Origin: Branchiostoma floridae
Lineage: Eukaryota > Chordata > Leptocardii > Amphioxiformes > Branchiostomatidae
Length of the DNA: 64,000 bases
Assembly (NCBI RefSeq): GCF_000003815.2
Contig: NC_049985.1
Coordinates: 18,352,432-18,416,431, forward strand
Direction: 5' to 3'
Below, piece by piece: positions 24,786-36,770 of the stretch. Position numbers and translations under genes: made by a program. Positions within the stretch are counted from its first letter, which is position 1; every line of letters starts with the position of its first letter. The notes beneath the pieces were generated by a model. That model was not told the DNA's origin. It worked only from the letters and a program-made list of their open reading frames with translations, and did no database searches.

Positions 24786-25799
24786 ATAGCATGAGAGGAT
24801 CCATCATCTCAAAGCTTATGTTACGACAGCGTCACTCAAGTCAGACTGGGTCAAAAGAGCTTCAAGTTTCAAGTTACACAGGGTTGGCAGGAGTTAAGTC
24901 CACATGAATTCATTTCTATAGTTCCTGGGCATACGTGTGTCATTCAAGCTCTAGGACTTCCTTCAAGGGCATCACGAGTGTCACGGTTGTTGAAACGTGA
25001 TTTAGCCTGATGAAGGCAAATTCATGAATGATTGGCTTTCTCCCGTCATGCTATGTGCTCCTCAGCTCTACACCTGCTAACCTTGATGATGACAATAACA
25101 ATGGAATAATGTACATTGTCATAACCTAGGGCTGAAATGCAATGATACCTGTTTCTGGTCCTTAGAAGCATTACATTCTTTTTGGTGCTTTTGGAGTTAG
25201 GAATTTATGGGAGGCTATCTTCTGTCTGTTTTTGTATTGTATTATTGACTGAAATAGATAAAACAAAAGTAGTCTAAAAAAAATGCTGACAAAAAAATGA
25301 ATAAAGGCTCGTGTCACTGGGGAACAATGCCACACACTTAAATTGCTAGTTACAACTAAAAGGCAATGGCAGACAATCGCTTGCAAGGTGTTTATTTTTT
25401 TTTAAGGAGGGTAACACAGTACCAGGAGGTTAACCCTAAGCCTGCTAAGGTAACTGTTTGGTACCAGACATGTTTTGGTTATGTAGTGAGACAGGAAGGT
25501 TAGGGTTAAACCATACTTAAGCCTGACGGAGGACTTTTCACCCCCCTGAATAACTGACCCTGGCATTCCCACATTTTACTGCGCAGAGATTTACTCCCGG
25601 CCTCCACAGCAGCATTACTTTTACAGCCCCCCTGATGGCCGCGGACGGGGGAAATTCTGGCACCTTCGCTGTGCAATTGATTTCCGATAGGAGACAAAGC
25701 AGCTGATGGCTGCAACAGAACATGTACCACTTTATTCTTGAAATAGTTGAACTGTAATTTCCAACACCAAAATTGGACTCACCCAAATTTTCGACTGTA

Positions 25800-26050
25800 C
25801 AGCATCAGTCTTTGTACTTTCCCAGAACTATCGTAAAGTGGAATTTGTTATCACCAAGTACAGTATGCGTAGGGGCATCTTTTCTGGATAGTTTTAAAGA
25901 ACGCTTGCAGATAGATGTGCAAAAGTTAGGTGTGACGGGTCGTTCGGTGTAATATAACCAGCTGCTGCCGCGCCACGTGCCTGCGAAGCTGGTGTGTTAC
26001 GCCGAACGGCGGTTATACCAGCTATATAGATACAGATACCTGGTAGGAAG
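25800..26050 (+). pseudogene. LINE fragment, reverse transcriptase ORF C-terminus
   Basis: A plus-strand frame reads SLYFPRTIVKWNLLSPSTV and then FLDSFKERLQIDVQKLG before a TAA. The FPRTI.WN motif and LDSFK block are typical of the C-terminal end of non-LTR retrotransposon proteins. A 3' UTR-like segment with GCGAAGCTGGTGTGTTACGC follows. It is 5'-truncated and not functional. Confidence 0.75.
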
Positions 26051-27029
26051 GCAGCTGACTTCTTATTCCCAGTCGAAGACACTTCTGAAACAAACTTGTG
26101 GGTAACAAACACTCCATCAGGGGGTTTCTGGGAACCATAAAACATGACCCACCTTTTGGGAAAGATCACTTTGTCAGTGGAACGTGTCTCCTTTTTATTT
26201 CCTGTGTTAGATATTTTATGAAACACACTTGTGGGTAACAAACTCTCCGTCGATGTGTGGCTGTGACCTGTGGACTCCGTTACTAAAGCATTACTGGGTG
26301 ACATTTTTAGGATATTATCGGGTAACTCTAAACCTATGAACAGTTACTGCTTCCTAAATAAAACAATTTCTGAATGCTGGAGTACCTAAGGGGCCCGTTT
26401 ATATAGCATGAAAAGGTACTGTAGGTGAAGTAATCAATGGCAAACTTGAGAGTACAATACTGAGATCTACAATCGCACCTTCTTCTGACAGTTTCAGAAT
26501 TAGGATCAGTCCCTGCTAACTTAACAAACAGGAAGCTCCCATTTAGTAAACGCATTGATAGATATACACTGTATAGTCAAGAATGTTTTATGAATTAAGA
26601 CCTGCAGTGTATCTTGCATTTGCCTGCCTGCCTGCTATTCAGTACTTACAATACTAGATGTAGTGAGTTGATGGTGAGTTCCTTTCTTTGTGTTGGAAGA
26701 AAGTTTAAACTTTACAACATGGATTCTAACAACATAGATGAGCTTTCATTCAAACAATAGCCATAAGTCTGTGCACATGTTTACTGAGCTGGGCAGTCAT
26801 CCTGTTCCAGTGGTCAGCACTGAGAAATCACCTCAGCACAGCAGGCAGCAAGGAGTCTTCCAGATGACGTTTGCTCCTTCAAGGCAGGAGTACAGGAAAT
26901 GGATCATTCAACTCTGGAAATAAGACATTAGGACCCTTCAAAGATTCCTTGCTTCCGTTGAGTCTTGATGGAAAGTTTTCAGCTTGTAAGCTCAGCATTT
27001 GTTACTTCAAGATGAGGAAAGAAAAGCCA

Positions 27030-27610
27030 AGAAGCCACAGCACATCATTCAGAGCTCCTACAGTGGACAACAGAAGTCAGCTCTTCCCTCAAACTATCGT
27101 AGAGTGGAACTCTTTTCCACCATGTACTGCAAGCAGGCTTTTAGCCAGGCATGCGTCAAGGCGTCATCTGGACACGCTTTTCTTAAGATAACAAAAAATT
27201 TGATGCACTGGACGCCCTTACACTGGGGAGAAAATCCTCTGGCAAGCATGATATTCAGTATTTTTGCCTCTTAGGATGCTTAGACTGCACTATGTTAATT
27301 TAAAATCATCAAAAACTACACCATGGAAGGTGGATGCCCCTGGACCCCCCCCCCCCCTACAATAGTCACTTACTGCGACTCACCAATAAATTTGGACTCC
27401 CTATGGTAAAATCCAAGCTAAAAGCCTGACTGCAAGAGCACCCTTGGATAGTTTTAAATGCACTAACTTACACACAGCTAGATGTGTAAAGAATATAGGT
27501 GTGGCAGACAGTCAGTCTTTTAGTGTAGCATAACCAGCTGTTGCCGTGTCTTGTGCCTGCGAAGCTGGTGTGTTGCACCAAAGGGTGGTTATATCAGCTA
27601 TGTACTAGAC
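27030..27610 (+). pseudogene. Second LINE 3' fragment, related to the one at 25.8 kb
   Basis: A frame containing RSQLFPQTIVEWNSFP matches the same C-terminal motif. About 400 bp later, TGCGAAGCTGGTGTGTTGCA and GGTGGTTATATCAGCTAT match the 3' segment at 25.98 kb. The copy is decayed and carries an extra stretch with a C run (27345-27357). Confidence 0.7.
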
Positions 27611-27769
27611 AGATAACAGAAGTTTTAAGAAGTAGTTTCTTTTGGGCACTTTGCAAGATAAAGGAAGGAGGGCACTCTAAGGATCTATCCAGAGCAGCCT
27701 TTATAACCAAGGCAAATGTTACTTCAAAAAAGACAAAAGGAACTGCACAATAACAATATTACACAAGTA

Positions 27770-28660
27770 CACACATCAGGTATTGCTGACATGATGGACC
27801 AAGAAATCTTAAACAGTACCAAGATCGATTCAAGGAAGTGGTGAAGAGAACAGACCATAACCTCAGCATACGTCACTTCCAGAGATAAAAGTTGAACTTC
27901 CCGCACACCATAATACATCAGGCTCAGTATTACTGCTATAATGGACTTCAGTAGTCCCAACAGGTCCCTTGGTTGGAGCACTTGCAGGGAAACAAGGAGT
28001 GCGTAATGCAGCATGTGACATTAGCATGCTTCGCTCCCAGCGATAAAAGGACTTTCAACATAATAGTAATACGTCAGGAACCATGGTATAGCTTCTATAA
28101 TGGACATCAGCACAGAAGTCTCACCAAGTACCTAGATTTAGGCAAGTCCAGATCTAGAGAAGGGCAGTAGTCATGTGTATCACCAGCATATGTCACTTCC
28201 AGCGAGGACAGAAGTTCTAACAAGTACCTTGGTTTAAGTATGCAGGACAAGAAGAAAAGCACAATACAGCATTATGTTACATCAAAATGCTTCATTCCAG
28301 CAATAGAGGAACTTCCAACATAACAGTAATACATCAAGAACCAGAATTGCTCCTACAATGGACATCAGGACAGAAGTCTCACCAAGTACCCAGATTTAGG
28401 CAAGTCCAGATCTAGAGAAAGAGCACCAGTCATGTGTATCACCAGCATATGTCACTTCCAGCAATAAAAGGACTTCCAATATAACAGTAATACATCAGGA
28501 ACCAGTATTGCTCCTACAATGGACATCAGGACTGAAGTCCCACCAAGTACCAAGATTTAGGCAAGTCCAGATATAACAGAATAGCACCAGTCATGAGTAT
28601 CACCAGTATATGTCACTTCCAGCGATGAAAGGACTCCCGCCAAACGTACCATACGTCAGG
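27770..28660. repeat. Tandem repeat of about 160 bp, five copies
   Basis: ATATGTCACTTCCAGCGATA, AAAGGACTTCCAACATAACA, GTAATACATCAGGAACCA, AATGGACATCAGGACAGAAG and ACCAAGTACC recur at about 160-bp steps (28306, 28466, 28627), with more decayed copies before. Confidence 0.92.
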
Positions 28661-28809
28661 ATTAGTATTACAGCTATAATGGACACGGGAACTCCTGAAG
28701 CATCCATCTTCAGACCTCAATATCCCGCAGCAACATAAAACCCCCGGAGAAACGGCCTCATGTGACCAACATACGTCTTCTCCTGTCTCCTTATTAACGT
28801 TGAACAAGA

Positions 28810-29120
28810 AAGTAAGATGGACTGCAGATGGAAACGCTCATCAGATTTGTACGATGTCCTCCCTGGCTGGTCAATCAGGATAAATCTTGGTAGACTTCAG
28901 AACGATGTTACAGCTGGGATAGATCCTACTTTCCCATATCTACTGCGAGAATGATACTTACTAAGGTTATTGCATGTCTCAATGGGAACAATTTGTACTC
29001 TATCCTCCTCAACTGGTTGAATGGGATTAAATCATCGCAGACATCAGAAAGATTTTATAGCTGGGATACATCCTACTTTTCCATAACTGCTGCCAGGATG
29101 TAAGCTATTGTTTACTTTTA
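28810..29120. repeat. Tandem duplication of about 165 bp
   Basis: Two diverged copies contain a GGTTGAATGGGATTAAATC / GGTCAATCAGGATAAATC block, ACAGCTGGGATAGATCCTAC, and CTGC(G/C)A(G/G)(A/G)ATG. There is no coding signal. Confidence 0.85.
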
Positions 29121-29179
29121 TGGGAGGCAAATAAAGCTGTGAGAAAGGGAACTGCACCTACCTTACAACAAGTGGCATA

Positions 29180-30375
29180 GGACTGGATCTGAGAACCTTA
29201 CAAATGTACCTTACAGCAGGGGATAGAATCTGGGAATGGTCTGATATCAGACCTTCCTGCGAGGCTAGGGTATGTTGTGAATCTTTTCTCACTACCTGAG
29301 ACAAGAGAACCTTGCCTTACAGCAGGTAAGAGGATCAGGGAATGATTTGACGTCATCTCAGCGTGCCGGCTTACAAAAGCTGGTGAGTCATTCCTTACTA
29401 CGAGAGACATGAGAACCTTACCTTACAGCAGGAGAGAGGATGTAGGAATGGTCCAATGTCAGCCTGCGAGCCAGGTTACAGAAACTGAGTTGAGTCACAC
29501 CTGAGTTGAGTCACACCTGAGTTGAGTCACACCTGAGACATGAGAACATACCTTACAGCAGGTAAGAGGATCGGGGACTGGTGCAACGTGAGCCCTGCGA
29601 GCCAGGTTACAGAAACTGAGTTGAGTCACACCTGAGTTGAGTCACACCTGAGTTGAGTCACACCTGAGTTGAGTCACACCTGAGACATGAGAACATACCT
29701 TACAGCAGGTAAGAGGATCGGGGACTGGTGCAACGTGAGCCCTGCGAGCCAGGTTACAGAAACTGTTGAGTCACACAAGAGACATGAGAACCTTAGTTCT
29801 TACTGTACAACACACAGCAGGAGAGAGGACCTGGGAATGGTTCAATGTCATCTCAGCGTGCCAGCTTACAAAAGCTGGTGAGTCATTCCTTACTACCTGA
29901 GACATGAGAACATACCTTACGGCAGGAGATAGGATGTGGGAATGGTCCAATGTCACCCTGCGAGCCAGGTTACAGAAACTGGTGAGTCACACCAGAGACA
30001 TGAGAACCTTAGTCCATACTGTACAACACACAGCAGGAGAGAGAATCAGGGACTGGTTGGACGTCAGTCCTGAGTATCAGGTTACAGAAACTGAGAAATG
30101 AGAACCTTAGTTCTTACTGTACAACACACAGCAGGAGAGAGAATCAGGGACTGGTTGGACGTCAGTCCTGAGTATCAGGTTACAGAAACTGAGAAATGAG
30201 AACCTTAGTTCTTACTGTACAACATACAGCAGGAGAGAGAATCAGGGACTGGTTGGATGTCAGTCCTGAGTATCAGGTTACAGAAACTGAGACATGAGAA
30301 CCTACCCTACAGCAGGAGAGGGTATCTGAGAATGGTCTAACGTCAGTCCTGACTCCCAGGACAGGAACTGGTGAG
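29180..30375. repeat. Complex array of about 100-bp units with nested 16-bp repeats
   Basis: Units contain GACATGAGAACCTTACCTTA, CAGCAGGAGAGAGGAT, GCGAGCCAGGTTACAGAAAC and TGAGTCA. About eleven units occur. Inside two of them GAGTTGAGTCACACCT is itself repeated three and four times. The last units (about 30065-30300) form a separate, very homogeneous subset with TGAGTATCAGGTTACAGAAA. Confidence 0.94.
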
Positions 30376-30429
30376 TCATGCCTCCCCACCTGAGACAAAC
30401 GTACAAACCTAATCCAATAATCAAAGTAA

Positions 30430-31935
30430 CCTGCAGTTCCACATCCGGGATTGTCAGATCTCCTTACAGGGATTTAACCATTCGTCAGAGGGCCACAGTA
30501 ATCAGATTTCTTGGTTTGATAACATGGAGAAAGCATACAAAACTTTCCAAGGTATATCTTCCAAAAGAGAAAACACTGCAAAGAAGCATACCTGTTTTTG
30601 TACGTACATGTTGAGATGTGGCTTATCTCAAAAACAATCAATGTAACCCTGCAGTTCCAACATCCGGGATTGTCAGATCCCCTTACAGGGATTAAACCAT
30701 TCGTCAGCGGGCCACAGTAATCAAATTTCTTGGTCATCATCATCATGTAGATATGGAGACAACATGCAAAGCTTACCCAGGTATGTCTAACTAAACAGCC
30801 ATCAATGCATCAACCAAACATACCTGCCTCTAGTTCTAAATTTTCTGTGGTGGTTCAGCTCTAAAACAGTAATTGATGTAACTTTAAAATTCCACAACCA
30901 AGATTGTCGGATCTCCTTACAGGGATTGAACCATTTGTCAGCGGGCCACAGTAATTAAATCTGTTGGTTTGATAACATCATCATGTAGATATGGAGACAA
31001 CATGCAAAGCTTTCCCAGGTATGTCTAACTAAACAGCCATCAATGCATCAACCAAACATACCCGTCCCTAGTTCTAAATGTTCTGTGGTGGTTTAGCTTT
31101 AAAACAGTAATTGATGTAACTTTAAAATTCCACAACTAAGATTGTCAGATCTCCTTACAGAGATTGAACCATTTGTCAGCGGGACACAGAAATTAAACAA
31201 ATTGGTTTGATAACATACAGACATGGAGAAAGCTTCCACGTTGTATCTAACAAAACAGACATCACTGCAAAGAAACATACCTGTCCCTGGCTCTATATGT
31301 TGAGTTGTGGCTTATCTCAAAAATAATCAATGTAATCTTGTAGTCCTGTGTCCGGGATTGTCGGATCTCCTTACAGGGATTAAACCATTCGTCAGTGGGC
31401 CACGGTAATTAAATCTGTTGGTTTGGAGTATCATGAAGATATGGAGAAATCATTCAGAATCAGAGGTTTCCAAGTTGCATCTACCAAAACAGCCATCACT
31501 TCATTATCCAAACATACCTGTCCCTGGTGCTGAATGTTCGGTTATGGCTTATCTCTTTAACAGTAATTGGTGTAACTTTAAAATTTCGCTACCAAGATTG
31601 TCGGATCTCCTTACAGGGATTGAACCAATTGCCAGCGGGCCACCGTAATGAAGTCTGTTGGTTTGATAACATGCAGACATGAAGAAAGCTTCTAAGTTGT
31701 ATCTAACAAAACAGACATTACTGCAAAGAAGCATACCTGTCCCTGGTCCCTATCTGATTGTTGGATTGCCTTTAATGCCTTCATCAGCAGGCCACAATAA
31801 TCAAATCTGTTGGTTTGATATCATGCAGACAAAGAAAAAGATTCCAAGCTTTCTCAGTCATATCAACTGATGCAGCCATCACTGCATCAACCAAACATAC
31901 CTGTCCCTGGTGCTGAATGTTCAGTTATGGCTCAC
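30430..31935. repeat. Tandem repeat of about 300 bp, five to six copies
   Basis: GGGATTGTCAGATCTCCTTA, CAGGGATTAAACCATTCGTC, GGGCCACAGTAATCAAAT, TCTTGGTTTGATAACAT and ATACCTGTCCCTGGT recur. Copies differ by short indels, and some contain ATCATCATCATG. No gene is visible. Confidence 0.92.
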
Positions 31936-32684
31936 AATATACATCCGCTGGCCGCACCAATCAAATCTCTTGGTTTCACAAGATGTACATTTGTACACAT
32001 GGAGAAAACATTGAAAAAACTGCCAGGTTACATCTGAAATTTGTTGACAAAACAATTAAGATGTCTGAAAAACCAGAAAATCAGTGTAGCCAATATCTAC
32101 ATGAACCTGTGTTTACACAATCTCTCGCTGGTTGGGGTTAATGACCCCCTCCTCCTCCTAGGGCAGCGGCAGTAGTATAGGGCCGGCCGCTCGGAGCGCA
32201 ATTTTAGTCAGGCTATATCTACATGTACTGTAACCTTTCCTCCCAAGCTAGAACTGTTGTTTCTCCTCAAGAGATAAAATTATTCGTCATCAGAAAGGAA
32301 GAACAGTTTCCATGGCGACCAATCCCAGCAGAATGCAGGGTCAGGGTCGTAAGTTGATTACCACAGTCTGAGCAAGTCTTGAGTGAGTTTTGCAATATGC
32401 ATCCGGATGTAAGAAAGGGAACTGCTGATTCAAGTATCGACTTCAAGACGGGAGAAACTCTATAATTTTCCAGAGGCACGAGGTTCAACAATTTATCATG
32501 TTGATTATCACAATCGAAGATGCTGCACCAGATGGCATTCTTGCACATTCTACAAATTCTGTATAGTAAAAATGGCTTTTTACAGTTATAGTTAAACAGA
32601 AACACAACATTCCTCAGTACTGTCATAGAACAGGATAAATTTTGCACATTCCTTCTATCAACAACAGTCCACCAAACACTTATT

Positions 32685-32825
32685 CTCCCAGGCATGTGCA
32701 GGTAGACATGAAAAAATAACCCCAATTTAACCATGGAACTGTGCAGATAGACATCAGAAATATCTAGACACAAGTCCAGTTTTACCTGCACTAACTTGCA
32801 TATGCAGGTGTACCACCTTCAAGCC
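32685..32825. repeat. Relative of the ACCTGCA-rich element at 3.2 kb
   Basis: CAGTTTTACCTGCACTAACT followed by TGCATATGCAGGTG is shared with 3510-3540, and GTGCAGGTAGACA occurs upstream. An open minus-strand stretch of 174 codons covers this and the adjacent 400 bp but has no recognised motif. Confidence 0.6.
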
Positions 32826-32829
32826 CTCA

Positions 32830-34790
32830 GAGGGAAATCCATTGTGAAACCTTGTGCAAGCAGAGTTTGAACATCTCAAGCCTCCATTAAATATTTAGGG
32901 GTTTTCTTGTCTTCAGTAATTGCAGTTCATTGATTATGCAAATAAGGTATTAATGAGCATCACGCATCCACAGATTACTACCAGGACTGAGTGAATCTAT
33001 AGAGAACATAACAAGTGAATAGCAAATGGCCGATTGGAGCTTTCATGAATAAATAAAGTTCAAACAAACAAAATGGACTGGCATATGGAAAATGTATAAC
33101 TGCAAAAACACAAAAACCCCTCCCCCAAGTATCAGTAGTCTGTTCCATTGAACTTATGACCTGGCATGTCTGATACTTCCTTTTACTTCTGCAAGTTTGA
33201 CCTTTGCAGTGACACCATGTTTCCACCACTTCCTCCCTCCATACTGACAGTAAGGTATTCAAAGATCAATAGACAAAAAACCGCAGAACAAATCGGTACA
33301 TCAAAAAACGAACCCTTCGTATATGGAGGAACAATCCTGCAGGGTTCAGTGACCTGTGAACTGTAGACATAAATTCCGCTGGTCTGGTATCGATCGTACC
33401 TGGCAAGAGCTGGGAAACTTATATCAAAGTCTTAAAAAACATGAAGACAACCGAAATAGATGCGTTTCCATTTTGTAAAAGTGCTTACCGGCTTGGGAAA
33501 GGTCAGCTAAACTGCGGTAACTACATTTTGCACATTTGTAACTGCAGAGCGGACGCACCTTGTAAATATCACACAAGTCGTCATAAATATTCCTGACAGT
33601 TCTCATTTGGGCCTAGAGGAAGAATGAATGCTAGAAACATCCAACATGAACACTTCTGACAGTCTTTAACCAGACACGCTCCACAAATGAAGCATTTTTT
33701 AGTGTAGAGACGAACATCACGAATTCTGCAATGTACGGCTCATTAAGAACTGCAAGAGAAAGTATTGCAGATGTTGTAAATAACACATAAGCCATCATCT
33801 ATATTCCTGACAGCTCCTGACAAGACACACCTATAAAGAAGGAGAATCCCCTGTACAGATGAGACATTGATGGAGGCTGGGAATTTTTTCCTGTCCCACT
33901 CGTTGCTTGGAAGCCCAAGTTGTTAATTTTTTGCTGTCAAATCTGTCATTTGAAGCTTGCATTTACATCATTTCTATGCCATGGAGATTTTGTTTTGATG
34001 GATAGGGTAGAATATTTTGTCCCAGGATAGAGGGATGGGTCCTGAGGACTGCCCTAGCCTGCACTGACATCTATCAAACACCATACCTGAACTTTTGCTG
34101 ACATTTGCAGCTAAGTTTGCATTTCAGACAGATACAATCTAGGCAGACACAAACAGAAAGAACTTAACAAACATTTCTCATCATAAAAGCTCACCATGTT
34201 AATGTGCCTGCATGAATTCTGTCTACCTTAATCGGATGCGGAATGACAAGAGCAATAAATCTGAAGAGCTTTGAACGCAAAACACAATCTTTTTGATAAG
34301 GTAAAAACTGACAAGAGCGATATATCTCCAGAGCTCTTCACATAAAACAGCACTTTGATACATTAGTCTTTCTGCGAATTGTCTGAGGCCCTAAAAGGGT
34401 CTTTTGGAACACGAATACAAATTGACCACTCACGAGTGATCCATGGAACAGATCATGCGAGTCTACATAAGAGCCCCACGTGCTTCCACATCCCGAGCTA
34501 ATGCCTGTCCCAGATAGATGTGGTTAAAAATGCATGTGAGGGAACATTTGTCAGGAGTGTGCATGTTCATTAGGACAAGCAAACTCTGGCTATAGCAGGA
34601 GGCACAGGATACTCAGATAAGGTGTTGGTAACATTACAGTGTTCAAAACACCCATCTGCAGTTTACATCACCACTAGATAATAACACATTCTGGCAAAAT
34701 GTAGAATGATATAGGTCAACATATTCACAAGATGCACATGTGAAGACTGTTGCTAAATTCACATCATCTCTACTGAAGAAACACAAAAAT
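32830..34790. other. Intron sequence without recognised feature
   Basis: No repeat, exon or RNA gene was recognised. Composition is ordinary for the window. Confidence 0.5.
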
Positions 34791-34794
34791 CAAA

Positions 34795-35115
34795 TATAGT
34801 AGTAAGCATACCTGTCCCTGGTGCTGAATGTTGACTTGCAGTTGATTTAGGAATAAAACAAATCAGCACTTACAGACAGTTTTACAAGGAGAATATACCT
34901 CCACACGGCAGCTGCCCCTAACAAATCAGGCATGCAGGAATCATACCTGCCCCTGGTGCTGAATGTTGACTTACAGCTTATCTAATAAAACAATCAGCGC
35001 TTAAGGACAGTTTTCCAAGGAGCATAACAGAAGACAACACTGCCCCACCCGAGCTATCCCTGCCAGAATAGATACTGCTGAATGCAGGAATCCTACCTGT
35101 CCCTGGTGCTGAATT
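34795..35115. repeat. Tandem repeat of about 140 bp, three copies
   Basis: ACCTG(T/C)CCCTGGTGCTGAAT recurs at about 34810, 34947 and 35096, with CAGACAGTTTTACAAGGAG-like blocks between. It belongs to the same family as the arrays at 24.3 and 31.5 kb. Confidence 0.85.
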
Positions 35116-35119
35116 CTCG

Positions 35120-35250
35120 GCATCACACCACCAGCGGAAGGCTCACCACCGAAGCAGAACTGTGCACACCACCAGCGGAAGGCTCACCACCGAAGCAGAA
35201 CTGTGCACACCACCAGCGGAAGGCTCACCACCGAAGCAGAACTGTGCACA
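35120..35250. repeat. 41-bp tandem repeat, three copies
   Basis: CACCAGCGGAAGGCTCACCA, CCGAAGCAGAACTGTGCACA, C. The three copies are almost identical, so the expansion is recent. Confidence 0.96.
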
Positions 35251-35274
35251 CCAGCAGACACTACTGCCCGGCAC

Positions 35275-35345
35275 TACTCTGTATCTGTATCTTTATAACC
35301 GGTATAACCGCCGATCGGCGTAACACACCAGCTACCCACGTAATG
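35275..35345 (-). pseudogene. LINE 3' fragment, minus orientation
   Basis: Read on the minus strand, GTAGCTGGTGTGTTACGCCG, then GGCGGTTATACC and AGATACAGATAC match the 3' part of the LINE fragment at 25.98-26.04 kb. Only the terminal part is present. Confidence 0.65.
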
Positions 35346-36239
35346 GCATGCACTACTTATGGAGCAGCACTCCCACCACACAAGCGCACTAACAACGGTG
35401 ATCCCTCCACACGCGCGCAACCACCAGGCACTCACATGCAAACACCACACTTTGCTGCGGAAAAGAGGCCCTTCCATTCTAATTACCATATGGGAACCCG
35501 GAATGGCCATCAGCCTCCAGGCAAAGCGCACTTCATTTTTCTCTCTCGCCGCCATCAATATCATTAATGTAAGACTGTTGGAGCGATGGAATGCAAATGT
35601 GGATGGACCAGTCCCCCGTGTGCTACATGTAACATTAACCCAGTTTCTGCTTTCGAGTTTTGCCACAGTGAACCATTAGGGCTTATTTTAAAACAAAATG
35701 GCATAAAGCCACCACAGTTTTATATGTAGAGGCTATAAATAATGTGCGTGCGTGTTTGTAGCCATGCAATATTGTAATAAAATTCGGAGCAATGTTTTAC
35801 GATATGCGCAATCTTATCGACCAAAAGTCTTACACCAGCCACTTCCTTGTCATTGGAGTCTTTATCTGGCACCTTTACAAATCTTAAGTTTTAAGAAGAT
35901 TTGATCTTAAGAAGATTTGGTGAGTGCACTTCATTACATGCTTCACCGATGACACCCACCCTCCATCAGTCGCAGGACGTTTTTGCGCGTTTTTCCCAGT
36001 CTCCAGGCTGTCTTAATCACCCCAGCGATCTATCCGTCTGTCCCAAGTGTTGCACAAGACACACGGCAGGTATTGCACGGTAACAAAGTCTTGATAGTGT
36101 TTTAATAGCTGCAATCTGTCAAGCGATACTCCTGAGCTTCGTTTGTCAGAAACTTTTCCGTGGCACATAACTCACACACCCATCTCTTTCACTGCTCACA
36201 CGGCAGTTCATACATCTGATGTAGCAAACTACAGACTTT

Positions 36240-36770
36240 CCTTCTGCATGACACAACAGATCAGCCAGGACATCAGTTTTATCACATTAAGAGGCTTTGA
36301 ACATTAAGAAAGGGTTGTTTACAGACTCTCCCGTCTGCTTGACACACCAGATCAGCTAGGACATCAGTTCTATCACATCATGAGGCTTCTTTCATTACTT
36401 GTTGTTGCTGAAGGGGCGGAAATCAGGCAAATTGCATGACATTCATCTGCATCTGGGTAGATCAGGAATGTTTTCAATTTAGAATTGTTTCTGTCCCACT
36501 CATGGTTTGGGAATGCATTGTTTAATCTCCATTTTAAGCCTACAAAAATACATTATCATTCAGTTTCGTGTCACAAGAGTTGTTTTTGCTGCAGGGCAGG
36601 AATCAGGCAAACTGCATGACATTCATCTGCATCTGTGTTGATCAGGGATGTCTCCAGCTTTAAGTATTTTCCGTCTTGTCACAATTTGGGAGCCGATGTT
36701 GTTAATTTTCACTGTTTAACTATCATTTTAAGCCTAAAAAATACATTATTGTCAATTTGTGACAAGGATG
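36240..36770. repeat. Local duplications, about 190-bp units
   Basis: GGAAATCAGGCAAATTGCAT then GACATTCATCTGCATCTG occurs at about 36417 and 36599, each followed by GATCAGG(A/G)ATGT and a TTTAAGCCTA block. An earlier pair (about 36240 and 36330) shares CAGATCAGC(C/T)AGGACATCAG. Confidence 0.85.

Noticed and set aside
32267-32791. Minus-strand ORF of 174 codons
   Set aside because: It overlaps a dispersed repeat and shows no family signature. It might be a transposon remnant but cannot be supported.
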